Source of the DNA: an uncultured Lachnospiraceae bacterium
Lineage (GTDB): Bacteria; Bacillota; Clostridia; Lachnospirales; Lachnospiraceae
Direction of reading: 5' to 3'
NCBI GenBank assembly: GCA_902762905.1
Contig: CACWQE010000001.1
Coordinates: 124,001-188,000 of the forward strand
DNA length: 64,000 bases
This document shows positions 9,540-19,300 of this stretch, in pieces; within the stretch, counting starts at the first letter, position 1, and the number at the start of each line of letters is the position of its first letter. Made by a program: the position numbers and the translations under genes. The notes under the pieces are model-generated. The model saw only the letters and a program-made list of their open reading frames with translations. It had not been told where the DNA came from and did not search any database.

Positions 9540-9764
9540 ATGGATGATAAGAAAATAGCAAGAATTAATGAATTATATCACAAAGCAAAGTCTGAGGGGC
9601 TTAGTGAGAAAGAGAAAGTAGAACAGCAGATTCTACGGCAGGAATATATCGATTCCATTAAGCGTAACATTCGTTCGCAGTTAGATAATGCCAGCGTTAA
9701 GAACCCGGATGGAACAATCACACCGCTTAAGATGGTACGGGAGCGTAACATTAATGGAAAGTAA
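9540..9764 (+). CDS. DUF896 (YnzC-like) small protein
   Basis: A 74-residue, strongly charged helical protein. The segment ARINELYHKAK-x4-LSEKEKVEQQ-LRQEYI and the following SIKRNIRSQLD are the hallmark of DUF896, a small cytoplasmic family present in most Firmicutes; B. subtilis YnzC is an example and its role is not settled. The start ATG follows AGAGAGG. The last 11 bases overlap the start of the cyclo-ligase gene. Confidence 0.9.
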   Translation: MDDKKIARINELYHKAKSEGLSEKEKVEQQILRQEYIDSIKRNIRSQLDNASVKNPDGTITPLKMVRERNINGK

Positions 9765-10323
9765 ACTAGATAAGAAACAATTGCGCAAAGCCATGCAGCA
9801 GCGTAGAGCAGCTTTAAGTACGGAAGAACAACAGCGTCGCTCACTTCAGATAACAAAGCAATTATTCCAATCTGCTTTATATGATAAGAATATACGAATC
9901 TGTATCTATCAGGCATTTCGTAATGAGGTATCTTGTGATACAATTATGTATGAGTCATGGAAATGTGGAAAAGAGGTCTTTGTTCCGGTAACGGACGAAC
10001 AGAATAAGACGATGGAATTCTATAAAGTGACAGAGCAGACGCAGTGGCGATTGGGAGCATATGGTATTATGGAGCCTGTGTTAGAAGCCGCAGCAAAACC
10101 ATTGACGGAACCTGCACTTATATTGATGCCGGGTCTTGTATTCGACCGGGACAAGCACCGGATTGGATATGGTGGCGGTTATTATGACAAATATTTAGCG
10201 GTACATCCGATTCACGTAACCGCTGCACTGTGCTATGATTTTCAGATCGTATCAGAAGATCTTCCATATGAAGAACATGATATTCTGCCAGATTATATCA
10301 TTACAGAAGACGCTATATTCTAA
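9754..10323 (+). CDS. 5-formyltetrahydrofolate cyclo-ligase
   Basis: A 189-residue enzyme that converts 5-formyl-THF to 5,10-methenyl-THF using ATP, keeping folate one-carbon pools active. The family is recognised by an N-terminal KKQLRKAMQQRRAALS, by the substrate region around EVSCD, and by the C-terminal nucleotide-binding motif RIGYGGGYYDKYL. The frame is open upstream, but the ATG at 9754 gives the expected N-terminus and is preceded by GGGAGCG. The start overlaps the DUF896 stop by 11 bases, so the two genes are probably coupled. Confidence 0.92.
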   Translation: MESKLDKKQLRKAMQQRRAALSTEEQQRRSLQITKQLFQSALYDKNIRICIYQAFRNEVSCDTIMYESWKCGKEVFVPVTDEQNKTMEFYKVTEQTQWRLGAYGIMEPVLEAAAKPLTEPALILMPGLVFDRDKHRIGYGGGYYDKYLAVHPIHVTAALCYDFQIVSEDLPYEEHDILPDYIITEDAIF

Positions 10324-10396
10324 ATAAAGGTGGATTGGACATCAGCAGACTGTAAGTGACTGCTGGTCAGACCACATATAGAAAAGGAGAAAAGTT

Positions 10397-11641
10397 ATGG
10401 AATTAGAAATGATGGGAAAGCTTGCAAAGGAAGCTTCAAGAACACTGAACAAGTTATCAAAACCAATGAAGAATGCATGTCTGCTTACGGTAGCTAAGAA
10501 TCTGGTAGATAATACGGAGCAGATTCTGGAAGCAAATGCAAAAGATATTGCCAATGGGAAGGCGAACAATATGCCGGAATCTCTTTTAGATCGGTTGCAA
10601 TTGACACCGGAACGGATTGAGGGAATCGCAGAGGGGGTACGTCAGGTTGCAGCATTAGAGGATCCAATCGGGGAAGTACTTTCTATGAAGGAACGTCCGA
10701 ATGGTTTGATGATCGGTAAGAAAAGAGTTCCTCTTGGCGTGATTGGAATTATATATGAGTCAAGACCAAACGTAACGGTAGATGCGTTTTCGCTCTGCTT
10801 TAAGACAAGCAATGCTGTAATTCTTCGAGGTGGTTCGGATGCCATTCATTCAAACATGGCATTGGTTGCCATTATCAAGGAATCTTTAGAGGAAATGCAT
10901 GTCACACCGGATGCAATCTTTTTGTTAGAGGATACGAGCCGTGAGACTGCAACCCGCATGATGAAGCTAAATGAATATATTGATGTCCTGATTCCAAGAG
11001 GCGGTGCAGGTCTCATTCGTTCCGTTGTACAGAATGCGACCGTTCCGGTTATTGAGACAGGAACTGGTAACTGTCATGTATATGTGGATGCATCTGCAGA
11101 TGTCGATATGGCAGTGGATATTGTAAAGAATGCAAAGTTACAGCGGTTAGGAGTATGTAATGCATGCGAATCTTTGGTGATCCATAAGGATATTGCAGAT
11201 GCCGTGATGCCTCGGTTGATTGGCATGCTTAAGGAAAACCAGTGTGAGATCCGTGGGGATCAGAAAGTCCAGACATATGATTCCGGTGTGGTTCCAGCAA
11301 CAGAAGAGGACTACGCAACAGAATATTTAGATAAGATCATTTCAGCCAAGGTGGTCAATTCGATTGATGAGGCGATTGAGCATATTAATCGCAATTCGAC
11401 CGGACATTCCGAAGCGATTGTAACAAAGGATTATGAGAATGCACAGCGCTTCCTCAATGAGATTGATTCTGCAGCCGTATATGTGAATGCATCTACCCGG
11501 TTCACGGATGGATTTGAGTTTGGATTTGGTGCAGAGATTGGAATCAGTACCCAGAAACTGCATGCAAGGGGGCCGATGGGATTAGAAGCACTTACGACCA
11601 CTAAATATATCATATATGGTAACGGACAGGTGAGACCATGA
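10397..11641 (+). CDS. proA: Gamma-glutamyl phosphate reductase
   Basis: A 414-residue member of the aldehyde dehydrogenase superfamily that reduces gamma-glutamyl phosphate to glutamate semialdehyde with NADPH, the second step of proline synthesis. Diagnostic parts are [37 protein letters not shown] and the active-site cysteine region VCNACESLV. The C-terminus has [17 protein letters not shown]. The usual partner proB is not next to it and must be elsewhere in the genome. The stop codon overlaps the start of the glycosyltransferase gene (ATGA). Confidence 0.95.
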   Translation: MELEMMGKLAKEASRTLNKLSKPMKNACLLTVAKNLVDNTEQILEANAKDIANGKANNMPESLLDRLQLTPERIEGIAEGVRQVAALEDPIGEVLSMKERPNGLMIGKKRVPLGVIGIIYESRPNVTVDAFSLCFKTSNAVILRGGSDAIHSNMALVAIIKESLEEMHVTPDAIFLLEDTSRETATRMMKLNEYIDVLIPRGGAGLIRSVVQNATVPVIETGTGNCHVYVDASADVDMAVDIVKNAKLQRLGVCNACESLVIHKDIADAVMPRLIGMLKENQCEIRGDQKVQTYDSGVVPATEEDYATEYLDKIISAKVVNSIDEAIEHINRNSTGHSEAIVTKDYENAQRFLNEIDSAAVYVNASTRFTDGFEFGFGAEIGISTQKLHARGPMGLEALTTTKYIIYGNGQVRP

Positions 11642-12597
11642 TATACACTTTGTCAGATCAAGATCTAAACAATATGGAGAAATACAGTGTTTTAGATATT
11701 AAAATCAGTGTGATTGTACCCTGCTATAATGTATCGAACTATATTACTGCCTGTGTGAAAAGTATTGTTGAACAGACGATTGGTTTATCACATCTAGAGA
11801 TTATTTTGATAAATGATGCTTCAACAGATGAAACTTATAATATGTTATTGAATATTGAACAACAATATCCAGATAATATTTTAGTGGTCAATTGTGATGT
11901 GAATGGAAAGCAGGGTAGAGCACGTAATATTGGGCTATCCTATGCTTCTGGTGATTATATCACATTTGTAGATGCCGATGATCAGATTGCTCCTGGAATG
12001 TTAGATGAGTTAATAAGAGGGTTACTGTATTGCGATGCTTCTATTGCTGAATGTGAAGCACAAATGATTATGGATTATAATAATATTCCTAAGAATATAG
12101 AACCGAATGAGAGCACTGTTCATAAGCTGACACGGGTTGAATCAGATGAAGAAGCTAGAATATTTTATATTAACCAGGCGTTTGAGACTTCGGTATGCCG
12201 TCGATTATATCGCAGGGATTTTATAGAAGATACTAAGTTATGTTTTCCGGAACAGATTTTTATGGAAGATATTTATTTCAGTCAATTGGCAATGATATAT
12301 TGTAAGTCTATGTATCAAGTGAATATACCATACTATTTGTATTATATACATCCGGATTCCACAATGCACTCTGCCAGACTCGCATCTTATTATATGGATA
12401 TCCATAAAGTATCCACTCTTGTAATTGAAACAGTGAAAGAAAGAGGATTATTTGAAACATATAAAGATGCATTACAATATGTGTATACCCAAAAAGTATT
12501 TCATGATTTGACAGATTTTATGAGCAAATCAATTAAACCATTTCCAATACACAATTATCAGATCATGAAACAATATATAGAAGATACATTTCATTAA
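11638..12597 (+). CDS. Family 2 glycosyltransferase
   Basis: A 319-residue GT-A fold glycosyltransferase. The N-terminal [13 protein letters not shown], the [10 protein letters not shown] segment and the metal/nucleotide-sugar motif VDADD (Asp112-Asp115) place it in family GT2. A conserved acidic MEDI follows at about residue 215, the usual place of the catalytic base in this family. There are no clear membrane helices, so it acts in the cytoplasm, on an unknown acceptor for a surface polymer. Its ATG overlaps the proA stop by four bases. Codon use is more AT-rich than in proA, so it may be a later addition to the unit. Confidence 0.85.
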   Translation: MIYTLSDQDLNNMEKYSVLDIKISVIVPCYNVSNYITACVKSIVEQTIGLSHLEIILINDASTDETYNMLLNIEQQYPDNILVVNCDVNGKQGRARNIGLSYASGDYITFVDADDQIAPGMLDELIRGLLYCDASIAECEAQMIMDYNNIPKNIEPNESTVHKLTRVESDEEARIFYINQAFETSVCRRLYRRDFIEDTKLCFPEQIFMEDIYFSQLAMIYCKSMYQVNIPYYLYYIHPDSTMHSARLASYYMDIHKVSTLVIETVKERGLFETYKDALQYVYTQKVFHDLTDFMSKSIKPFPIHNYQIMKQYIEDTFH

Positions 12598-12619
12598 AAG
12601 AATAGAAAAGGAGACGAGA

Positions 12620-13435
12620 ATGAACACCAAATTTACAGGAAGCAAAGATTATGTAGCAAGTGAAGAATTGATGGCAGCTGTAGATATTGCCATTGCTTTA
12701 GAGAAACCACTTTTGATTAAAGGAGAACCGGGAACCGGTAAGACGATGCTTGCCGAGGCGATCAGCCAGTCAATGGGTAAGGATCTATATATCTGGAATA
12801 TTAAGTCTACAACAAAAGCACAGGATGGACTTTATGTATATGATACGATCCAGAGATTATATGATTCCCAGTTTGGAGAAGAAGGGGTTGATGATATTGC
12901 ACATTATATTAAGTTAGGTAAACTTGGTGAGGCATTTAAAGCAAATAAACAGGTGATCCTGTTGATTGATGAGATCGACAAGGCAGACTTAGAGTTCCCG
13001 AATGACTTATTGTGGGAGCTTGACAAGATGGAATTCTATATTCATGAGACGCACGAAACGGTCAAGGCAAATGAGCGTCCAATCGTTATTATCACATCAA
13101 ATGCAGAGAAAGAGCTTCCGGATGCATTCCTGCGCCGTTGTATTTTCCATTATATTACATTTCCGGATCGGGAGCAGATGACCGAGATTGTACATGCTCA
13201 TTTTGAAAACTTGGAAGAGAATGTATTAAAAAATGCATTGGATACGTTCTATTGGATTCGTTCGATCAAGGATGTCCGAAAGAAACCAAGTACTTCCGAA
13301 TTGATCGATTGGATCCGTGCTTTGACGATTAGTGGAATTGACCCAGAGCATTTGAGGGAACAATTACCATTCCTCGGTGTGTTATTGAAGAAGGATGAAG
13401 ATTTAGAGGCAGTTAAGAAGGCAAAGTTATACTAA
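12620..13435 (+). CDS. MoxR-family AAA+ ATPase
   Basis: A 271-residue AAA+ ATPase. Walker A is GEPGTGKT at residues 35-42 and Walker B is LLIDEIDKAD around 114-123; an arginine finger region LRRC follows. MoxR proteins act as chaperone-like ATPases that load metals or remodel partner complexes, nearly always with a VWA-domain protein, which is the next gene 16 bases downstream. The client of this pair is not known. AAGGAGACGAG precedes the start. Confidence 0.9.
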   Translation: MNTKFTGSKDYVASEELMAAVDIAIALEKPLLIKGEPGTGKTMLAEAISQSMGKDLYIWNIKSTTKAQDGLYVYDTIQRLYDSQFGEEGVDDIAHYIKLGKLGEAFKANKQVILLIDEIDKADLEFPNDLLWELDKMEFYIHETHETVKANERPIVIITSNAEKELPDAFLRRCIFHYITFPDREQMTEIVHAHFENLEENVLKNALDTFYWIRSIKDVRKKPSTSELIDWIRALTISGIDPEHLREQLPFLGVLLKKDEDLEAVKKAKLY

Positions 13436-13451
13436 TTAGGTGAGGTAATCT

Positions 13452-14651
13452 ATGTTTCTTGATTTTTTTGATACATTGAAGAGAAAAGGCATTGACGTGT
13501 CTATGACAGAATGGCTCACCCTGATGGATGCTTTAGATAAAGGTCTGATCGAATCAAACTTTACCAAGTTCTATTATGTGAGCCGTATGATCTTAGTCAA
13601 ATCGGAATCGGATTATGATAAGTTTGACATGGCATTTTCGGAGTATTTCAAGGATGTAAAGTCAGAGGATGCGGCACTGAAACGGGTGCTGGAATGGCTG
13701 GATAAAGGTGATCAGATGGAATTTGACAAACAGAATCAGCAGATGTATTCTTTTTCACAAACACGCAATTCGGATGAAGTAAAACGGTTGTTCCGGGAGC
13801 GTCTGGCAGAACAGAATTCAGAACACAATGGAGGTAATCATTGGATTGGAACGGCGGGAGGTTCTGCATTTGGACATCATGGTCGTAATCTTGGTGGTAT
13901 CCGTGTGGGAGAATTCGGCGGTATGCAGAGTGCCTTTCAGGTGATGGGTGCACACAAATATCAGGATTTCCGCAATGACAGAGTGCTTAATTATCGTCAG
14001 TTTCAGGTGGCGTTTCGGAGATTACGCCAGTATTCTTCGCGGTTAGATGTTCCTAAGACGGAATTAGATATTGATGGAACAATCGATAAAACATGTGAAA
14101 ATGGCGGTTATCTACAATTAGAGTTTGACCGTCCAAGAAAGAATACCGTGAAACTTCTATTGTTGTTTGACTGTGGAGGAACAATGATTCCATTTATGGA
14201 ACTATGTAACGAACTGTTTCAGGCAGTGCACAAGGCGAATCATTTCAAGGATGTGCAGACTTACTATTTCCATAACTGCATCTATTCAAAGGTCTATAAG
14301 ACGGCAGAATGCGAGATTGGAGAGTGGGTCGATCTGGATTATCTGTTCCGGCATTATGACAAGGATTATAAGGTGATCATTGTCGGGGATGCACAGATGG
14401 CACCGGAAGAGTTATTAGATAAGAATGGTAATTATCGTGGGCCAAATGATGGTCTGTCCGGTTATGAATGGTGTCAGCTTTTGACGCAAAAATACAAAAA
14501 GTGCGTCTGGCTGAATCCACGCTATCACAGAGAATTAACCCGTATGCATTGGATGGAATCTGAGGATAAATTAGCGAAGCTGTTTCATATGTATTTGCTT
14601 TCCGTGGATGGTCTGAAGGATGCAATTACATATTTGTTGAAGACAAAGTAA
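13452..14651 (+). CDS. CoxE-like VWA-domain protein, partner of MoxR
   Basis: A 399-residue cytoplasmic protein with a C-terminal von Willebrand A domain. The metal-ion-dependent adhesion site reads DCGGTM from Asp240, a variant of DxSGSM. The N-terminal 230 residues are rich in charged and aromatic residues and hold a Gly-rich stretch (about 125-165, GGSAFGHHG, GEFGG). It directly follows the MoxR ATPase, the standard arrangement of this chaperone pair. I cannot name the protein it matures. Confidence 0.88.
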   Translation: MFLDFFDTLKRKGIDVSMTEWLTLMDALDKGLIESNFTKFYYVSRMILVKSESDYDKFDMAFSEYFKDVKSEDAALKRVLEWLDKGDQMEFDKQNQQMYSFSQTRNSDEVKRLFRERLAEQNSEHNGGNHWIGTAGGSAFGHHGRNLGGIRVGEFGGMQSAFQVMGAHKYQDFRNDRVLNYRQFQVAFRRLRQYSSRLDVPKTELDIDGTIDKTCENGGYLQLEFDRPRKNTVKLLLLFDCGGTMIPFMELCNELFQAVHKANHFKDVQTYYFHNCIYSKVYKTAECEIGEWVDLDYLFRHYDKDYKVIIVGDAQMAPEELLDKNGNYRGPNDGLSGYEWCQLLTQKYKKCVWLNPRYHRELTRMHWMESEDKLAKLFHMYLLSVDGLKDAITYLLKTK

Positions 14652-14718
14652 GTATGGCATTTACCAAACACATTCAGTTCTTATATAAGAAGCAAATAGC
14701 AAAGGGAGAGTGATATAG

Positions 14719-15207
14719 ATGATATCTTCTTTAATAGATGAAATGATCGCATATGACAAAGGTGATCCCAGACGGATCCAGCATTTTATGAAGGTGCATG
14801 ACTTTGCACGGACAATTGGTCAATTAGAAGGCTTAGACAAAGATACGTTATATATCTTAGAATCCGCAGCGGTGGTACATGATATTGGAATACATGTATG
14901 TGAAGAGAAGTATGGCTCCTGTGAGGGTAAATTACAGGAAAAGGAAGGCCCTGCACTTGCAAAAGAGCTGTTGGAACACTTAGGATATAAACAGGAAGTG
15001 ATTGATCGGGTCTGTTATCTGGTCGGTCATCACCATACTTATACGAACATAGATGGCATAGATTATCAGATTCTGGTGGAAGCAGATTTTCTGGTGAATC
15101 TATACGAAGATGAAGTTTCACCGGATGCGGTTTGCAAGGCATACGAGAAGATATTCCGGACAGAGTGTGGAAAGAAGATCTGTCGGAATATGTTCGGGAT
15201 TGCGTAA
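14719..15207 (+). CDS. HD-domain phosphohydrolase
   Basis: A 162-residue protein with an HD fold. An early His (HFMKVHDFA, residues 22-30), the metal-binding HD pair His54-Asp55 in VVHDIGIH, and a later GHHHTY give the usual set of HD ligands. Such proteins hydrolyse phosphate esters of nucleotides or related substrates; nothing in the sequence defines the substrate. It starts 67 bases after the VWA gene behind AAAGGGAGAG and ends just before the kinase-like gene. Confidence 0.85.
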   Translation: MISSLIDEMIAYDKGDPRRIQHFMKVHDFARTIGQLEGLDKDTLYILESAAVVHDIGIHVCEEKYGSCEGKLQEKEGPALAKELLEHLGYKQEVIDRVCYLVGHHHTYTNIDGIDYQILVEADFLVNLYEDEVSPDAVCKAYEKIFRTECGKKICRNMFGIA

Positions 15208-15224
15208 TAGATTGAGGTGGTATT

Positions 15225-16130
15225 GTGAAGAATTTTAATAATTTAGATAGAAGTTATAAGGCATACGGTGGATTAGCCTGCAGAAAAGAAGGTGTCTTGT
15301 ACAAAGGGGAACCATATTTATTAAAGTATCCGGCAAATCTTAAAAACAAGGATTTGAAGGGCGTGAACCTAAGTTATGCAAACGATACCGTCTGTGAATA
15401 TTTAGGATGTCATATTTTCAACCTGTTAGGGGTTCCGGCACAAGATACCGAAATAGGAATTGCATCTGATAAATTAGTTGTGCTATGCAAAGATTTTGCA
15501 ATAGGCAAAGAGTTAATTGAGTTTAATAAGATCAAAGTCTCATCATCCAGAGACCTAAAAAATCCAGAAAATGGTGACATAACGAATGGCGAAGGAACTA
15601 ATCTTGGCAATGTTCTTGAAGTGGTTCGTAATTCATATTTTTTCGAAGGACTGAATGCAGAAGAATTTTTCTGGAAATTATTTATTATTGATTTTATTAT
15701 TGATAATCCTGACAGAAATAATGGTAATTGGGGATTATTGATTGAAAATGGTCAACGTTCCTTTGCCCCTGTCTATGACTGTGGTAATTGTCTGCAAAGT
15801 AAATGGGATGATGAGAAATGCCAAAAAGCACTTGATGATGATAGGATTTTTGAGGAAACCGTTTGGAAAAGAAAAGTATGTTTTTATACAGATGATGATG
15901 GTAAACGGATCAATCCTTTTAAATTAATACAGGAAGGTCGATACCCGATTTGCTCGATGGTTTTAGCCTGGGTGCTTCAGCAGGATTTTGATGCGGTTTA
16001 TCAATTTATCCAGGAGTGCAATTTGATTAGTGATGTTAAACGCGAATTCTACTTGAAAATAATTACAGCAAGAGTTGAAATGCTTAAGAACATTGAAGAA
16101 AGTTTAAGTTCTATGTATAATGTTTTATAA
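15225..16130 (+). CDS. HipA/CtkA-like protein kinase, no partner antitoxin
   Basis: A 301-residue protein with a HipA C-terminal-type kinase core. The catalytic loop reads D-N-P-D-R-N-N-G-N at residues 160-168, and the metal-binding YDCGN is at 184-188. The loop differs from the frequent DRHNGN in having Asn in place of His. The N-terminus has a GxxxK-like region (YLLKYPANL) for ATP binding. The protein lacks the long N-terminal domain of HipA and is closer in size to CtkA-like stand-alone kinases. It starts with GTG at 15225 behind GAGGTGG. No hipB-like regulator is adjacent. It ends before a strong terminator. Confidence 0.82.
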   Translation: MKNFNNLDRSYKAYGGLACRKEGVLYKGEPYLLKYPANLKNKDLKGVNLSYANDTVCEYLGCHIFNLLGVPAQDTEIGIASDKLVVLCKDFAIGKELIEFNKIKVSSSRDLKNPENGDITNGEGTNLGNVLEVVRNSYFFEGLNAEEFFWKLFIIDFIIDNPDRNNGNWGLLIENGQRSFAPVYDCGNCLQSKWDDEKCQKALDDDRIFEETVWKRKVCFYTDDDGKRINPFKLIQEGRYPICSMVLAWVLQQDFDAVYQFIQECNLISDVKREFYLKIITARVEMLKNIEESLSSMYNVL

Positions 16131-16184
16131 AACTGAGAGTTTTGGAAGAAGTATTATAAAAAGAAAACAGATCTTAAGTATGTG

Positions 16185-16220
16185 AACAGCCCGGAGCATG
16201 ATTGCTTCGGGCTGTTTTTC
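16185..16220 (+). terminator. Rho-independent terminator after the HipA-like gene
   Basis: A 14-bp stem (AACAGCCCGGAGCA with TGCTTCGGGCTGTT, one G-U pair) has a 4-base loop, TGAT, and the stem is followed by TTTC. It separates the proA-to-kinase unit from the surface-protein locus. Confidence 0.92.
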
Positions 16221-16229
16221 TGTTAAAAA

Positions 16230-16288
16230 TTACAATCTGCCGTTAATTTATGCAATCTTCACAAATTAAAAAAACAATCTGTTAATAT
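16230..16288 (+). promoter_or_regulatory. Candidate regulator-binding element and promoter of the surface locus
   Basis: The stretch 16230-16270 begins TTACAATCT-N3-GTTAAT and aligns with 26887-26928, upstream of the LytTR regulator gene, at about 30 of 42 columns with one gap. A second ACAATCT-GTTAAT lies at 16274-16286. The GTTAAT halves resemble the LytTR target pattern (WMMGTTNRK). A weak promoter TTCACA (16258-16263), 18 bases, TTAATA (16282-16287) would place the element over the -35 box, as expected for activation. The binding is inferred. Confidence 0.5.
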
Positions 16289-16365
16289 GTACCTACAGTA
16301 AAGAGTTTCGCTTACTTGTCGGAACAATCTGACCGGATAAGTGGGAGGTTCAAGGAGGATAACAT

Positions 16366-19300
16366 ATGAGAAGAAACAGAAGATTACAATGGCTTCTATG
16401 CACATGGATATTGTTCATAGGACTTGCTGGACTGATCGGTACAAAAGGGACTATGTATGTGTCTGCCGCATCAGCCACATCAGATTTTGTGATTGAGGAT
16501 GGTGTACTGAAAGGATACAATGGAACATCCGTTGTGGTGACTGTCCCGGATGGAGTAACAACGATTAAAGCGGGCTTTCGGGCGAAGGCATCCATTGAAC
16601 GAATCATCTTACCGGATTCGATAGAGAGTATTCAGAATGATGCGTTTTATAAATGTACGGGTCTTACAGAGGTGCGTTTTTCAAAGAATCTCACCATGAT
16701 TGGTGCAAGGGCATTCAGAGGATGTACGAATCTGCAGTCGGTAGACTTGTCGAAGACATCCCTTACTTCGTTATCAGAGGGAACCTTTTATGGATGTACG
16801 AATCTGACAGATGTGTCATTACCGGATACGATCGTTACGATTGGTACGGATGCATTCCGGGACTGTAAGCATTTGGGAAGAATCAATTTTCCAAAACAAT
16901 TACAGACAATCCTTCCATTTGCATTTGCAAGCTGTCAGTCGTTAAACAGTGTCACATTGCCGGATTCTGTAACCTATCTTGGCAAGAAGGCATTTGATGA
17001 TTGTATCGGTATGAGAGAATTGCATCTTCCGGCAGGAATGACCTGTATTCAGGAAGCTATTGTAGATGGAGACTACATGTTAAAGACAATGACAATACCG
17101 GATACGATTGAAATAATACAGGCAGACGGTATTGAGACATCGAATCATTATATCAGTATGGGTGGTGTGAAGAGTGCAGGGGCACTGAAGGATATATATA
17201 TTCCGGAATCTGTAACATTTATTGATGGAAGAGATGCTTTAAGTCAGGTGGAGACAATTCGAGGCATAGCGGGTTCTTATGCACAAAGTTATGCCGAAAC
17301 CTATGGCATTACATTCGAACCGGTATCTTATAATGCAACGGTAACATTTGATGCCAGCGGTGGAAATGTAGCACAGGACACAAAAGACGTAATTCTTGGC
17401 GAGACGTATGGTGCATTGCCAACACCAACACTCAAAGGATATACCTTTACAGGATGGTATGCAGATGAGAATTTTAGCAAAGCAGTATATTCTACATCAA
17501 CGGTGAAGAAGAGTGCAATCACATTATATGCCAGATGGGAGAAGACAACGGCAGATGAGAATACCTATCAAGGGGATTCGGATGATTTTGTAATCAGTCA
17601 AGGAAAATTAACGGCTTATAACGGTACACAGACAAGGGTAGTGGTTCCGGACGGTGTGACCAAGATTGGAGCTGCGTTCAGGGATAACGAGAATATTGTG
17701 TCAGTTGTATTGCCGGACAGCGTGACAGAGTTTTACGGAAACGGTTCATATGGGGCTTTTTCAGGCTGTACGAATCTGCATGAGATCAATATTCCGAAAG
17801 GGGTTACAACGATTGCACCTGGTATGTTTTCCGATTGCAGCAATTTAGAGCATATTGTATTGCCGGAGGGTGTGACAACAATCGGTAAGCTTGCTTTCAA
17901 TAAAGCAACCTCTCTTACCAGTATTGTGTTGCCGGACAGTTTGACAACGATAGAAGACAAAGCATTTTTGTTTTGTAGTAATCTTCGGGAGATTACATTG
18001 CCGGAGGGTATAGAGAAGATTGGAGCAAGTGCATTTTACGAATGTAATGTATTACGGAGTTTGTCAGTTCCAGCAAATGTCAGTGAGGTTAATACAAGTC
18101 TTACAAAGCGTGCATATGGATTGGAACAGTTACAGTTTGTAAATGGTCTGACGTCAATCGGTGCAAGTGTTCTGGCAGATAATGCAAGAATTGATACGGT
18201 CTATATTCCAGGGTCAGTGACAAGAATTGATGAAGATTTTCTGAAGGACAGTAAGGCAGCCACAATCACAATTGAGGGATTTAAGAATAGTGCTGCATAC
18301 GATTTCTATGAAGGACTTCAGAATAATACCCAATACAATTCACAATTCAGTAAGATTTCATTTAAGGCATTGAAATATGATGCAACCATTCATTTTGTAA
18401 CGGGAATGGAAGGGAATACACTCAATGATCAGCAGGCTGTTGTCGGGAAAGGATACGGTACGTTACCTGTCTTAGAACAGGAAGATAATACATTCCTTGG
18501 ATGGACGCTTGGAAAAGACAGCAAGAAGTTAGTTCGTTCTACGGATCTGGTAGAAAGCGAAGAGGTTACCTTATATGCAAGCTGGAGTAAAGACACGACA
18601 GGTGGAGATCAGAAAGAACCGGAAGAGCCGGATGGAACACCAACCCGTCTTCCGTCTGACAATATCAGTGAGAAACCGGCTGATGCAGAATACACAGAGA
18701 TTGCAACGGCAGAAGAGTTAAATGCGATTCGTGACAATTTGAATGGCAATTATCGGTTGACCGCAGATATTGATCTGTCTCAGGTGACTGCAACCGGTGG
18801 AACTTATGATGTGGATGGCCTTGGCTGGTGTCCGATCGGGGCAACCAAAGATACACTTGCGGATGGATTTACCGGAACCTTTGATGGTAACGGACATACG
18901 ATCCGTGGATTGACGATAACCGGTGAGGTGCCATATAAAGATGTTGGTTTATTTGCCAGAGTAGAGGGGGGAACTATTCGGAATCTTAAGCTTGCAGACT
19001 GCAAGATAGAAGGTGGTGGATCGGCAGTTCGTTCCGGATGTCTTGCCGGATATGTATCTGAGAATGAGGAGACAGGCAAGCAGGCATTGATAGAGAACTG
19101 TAAGATCACATCCGGTGAGATTAAATTCCTGACAGCGAAGGATGTAATCTCAGAGAATATTGCAGTTGGTGGTATTACGGGTTATATGGGTAAAGGTGTG
19201 ATCCGTAATTGCAGCAGCAAAGCAGATGTTACTTACTTTTCAAATGAACAGGAATTTCCAACAGCAGCCTGTTCCCGGTTCTTAGGTGGTATTACCGGAT

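Noticed and set aside
10324..10396. Possible leader hairpin (CAGCAG...CTGCTG) before proA read as a T-box or riboswitch
   Set aside because: The stretch is only 73 bases and lacks T-box or other riboswitch core elements.
14654..14713. A 19-codon frame (MAFTKHIQF...) between the VWA and HD genes
   Set aside because: It has no clear ribosome binding site, and its end covers the ribosome binding site of the HD gene; too short to support.
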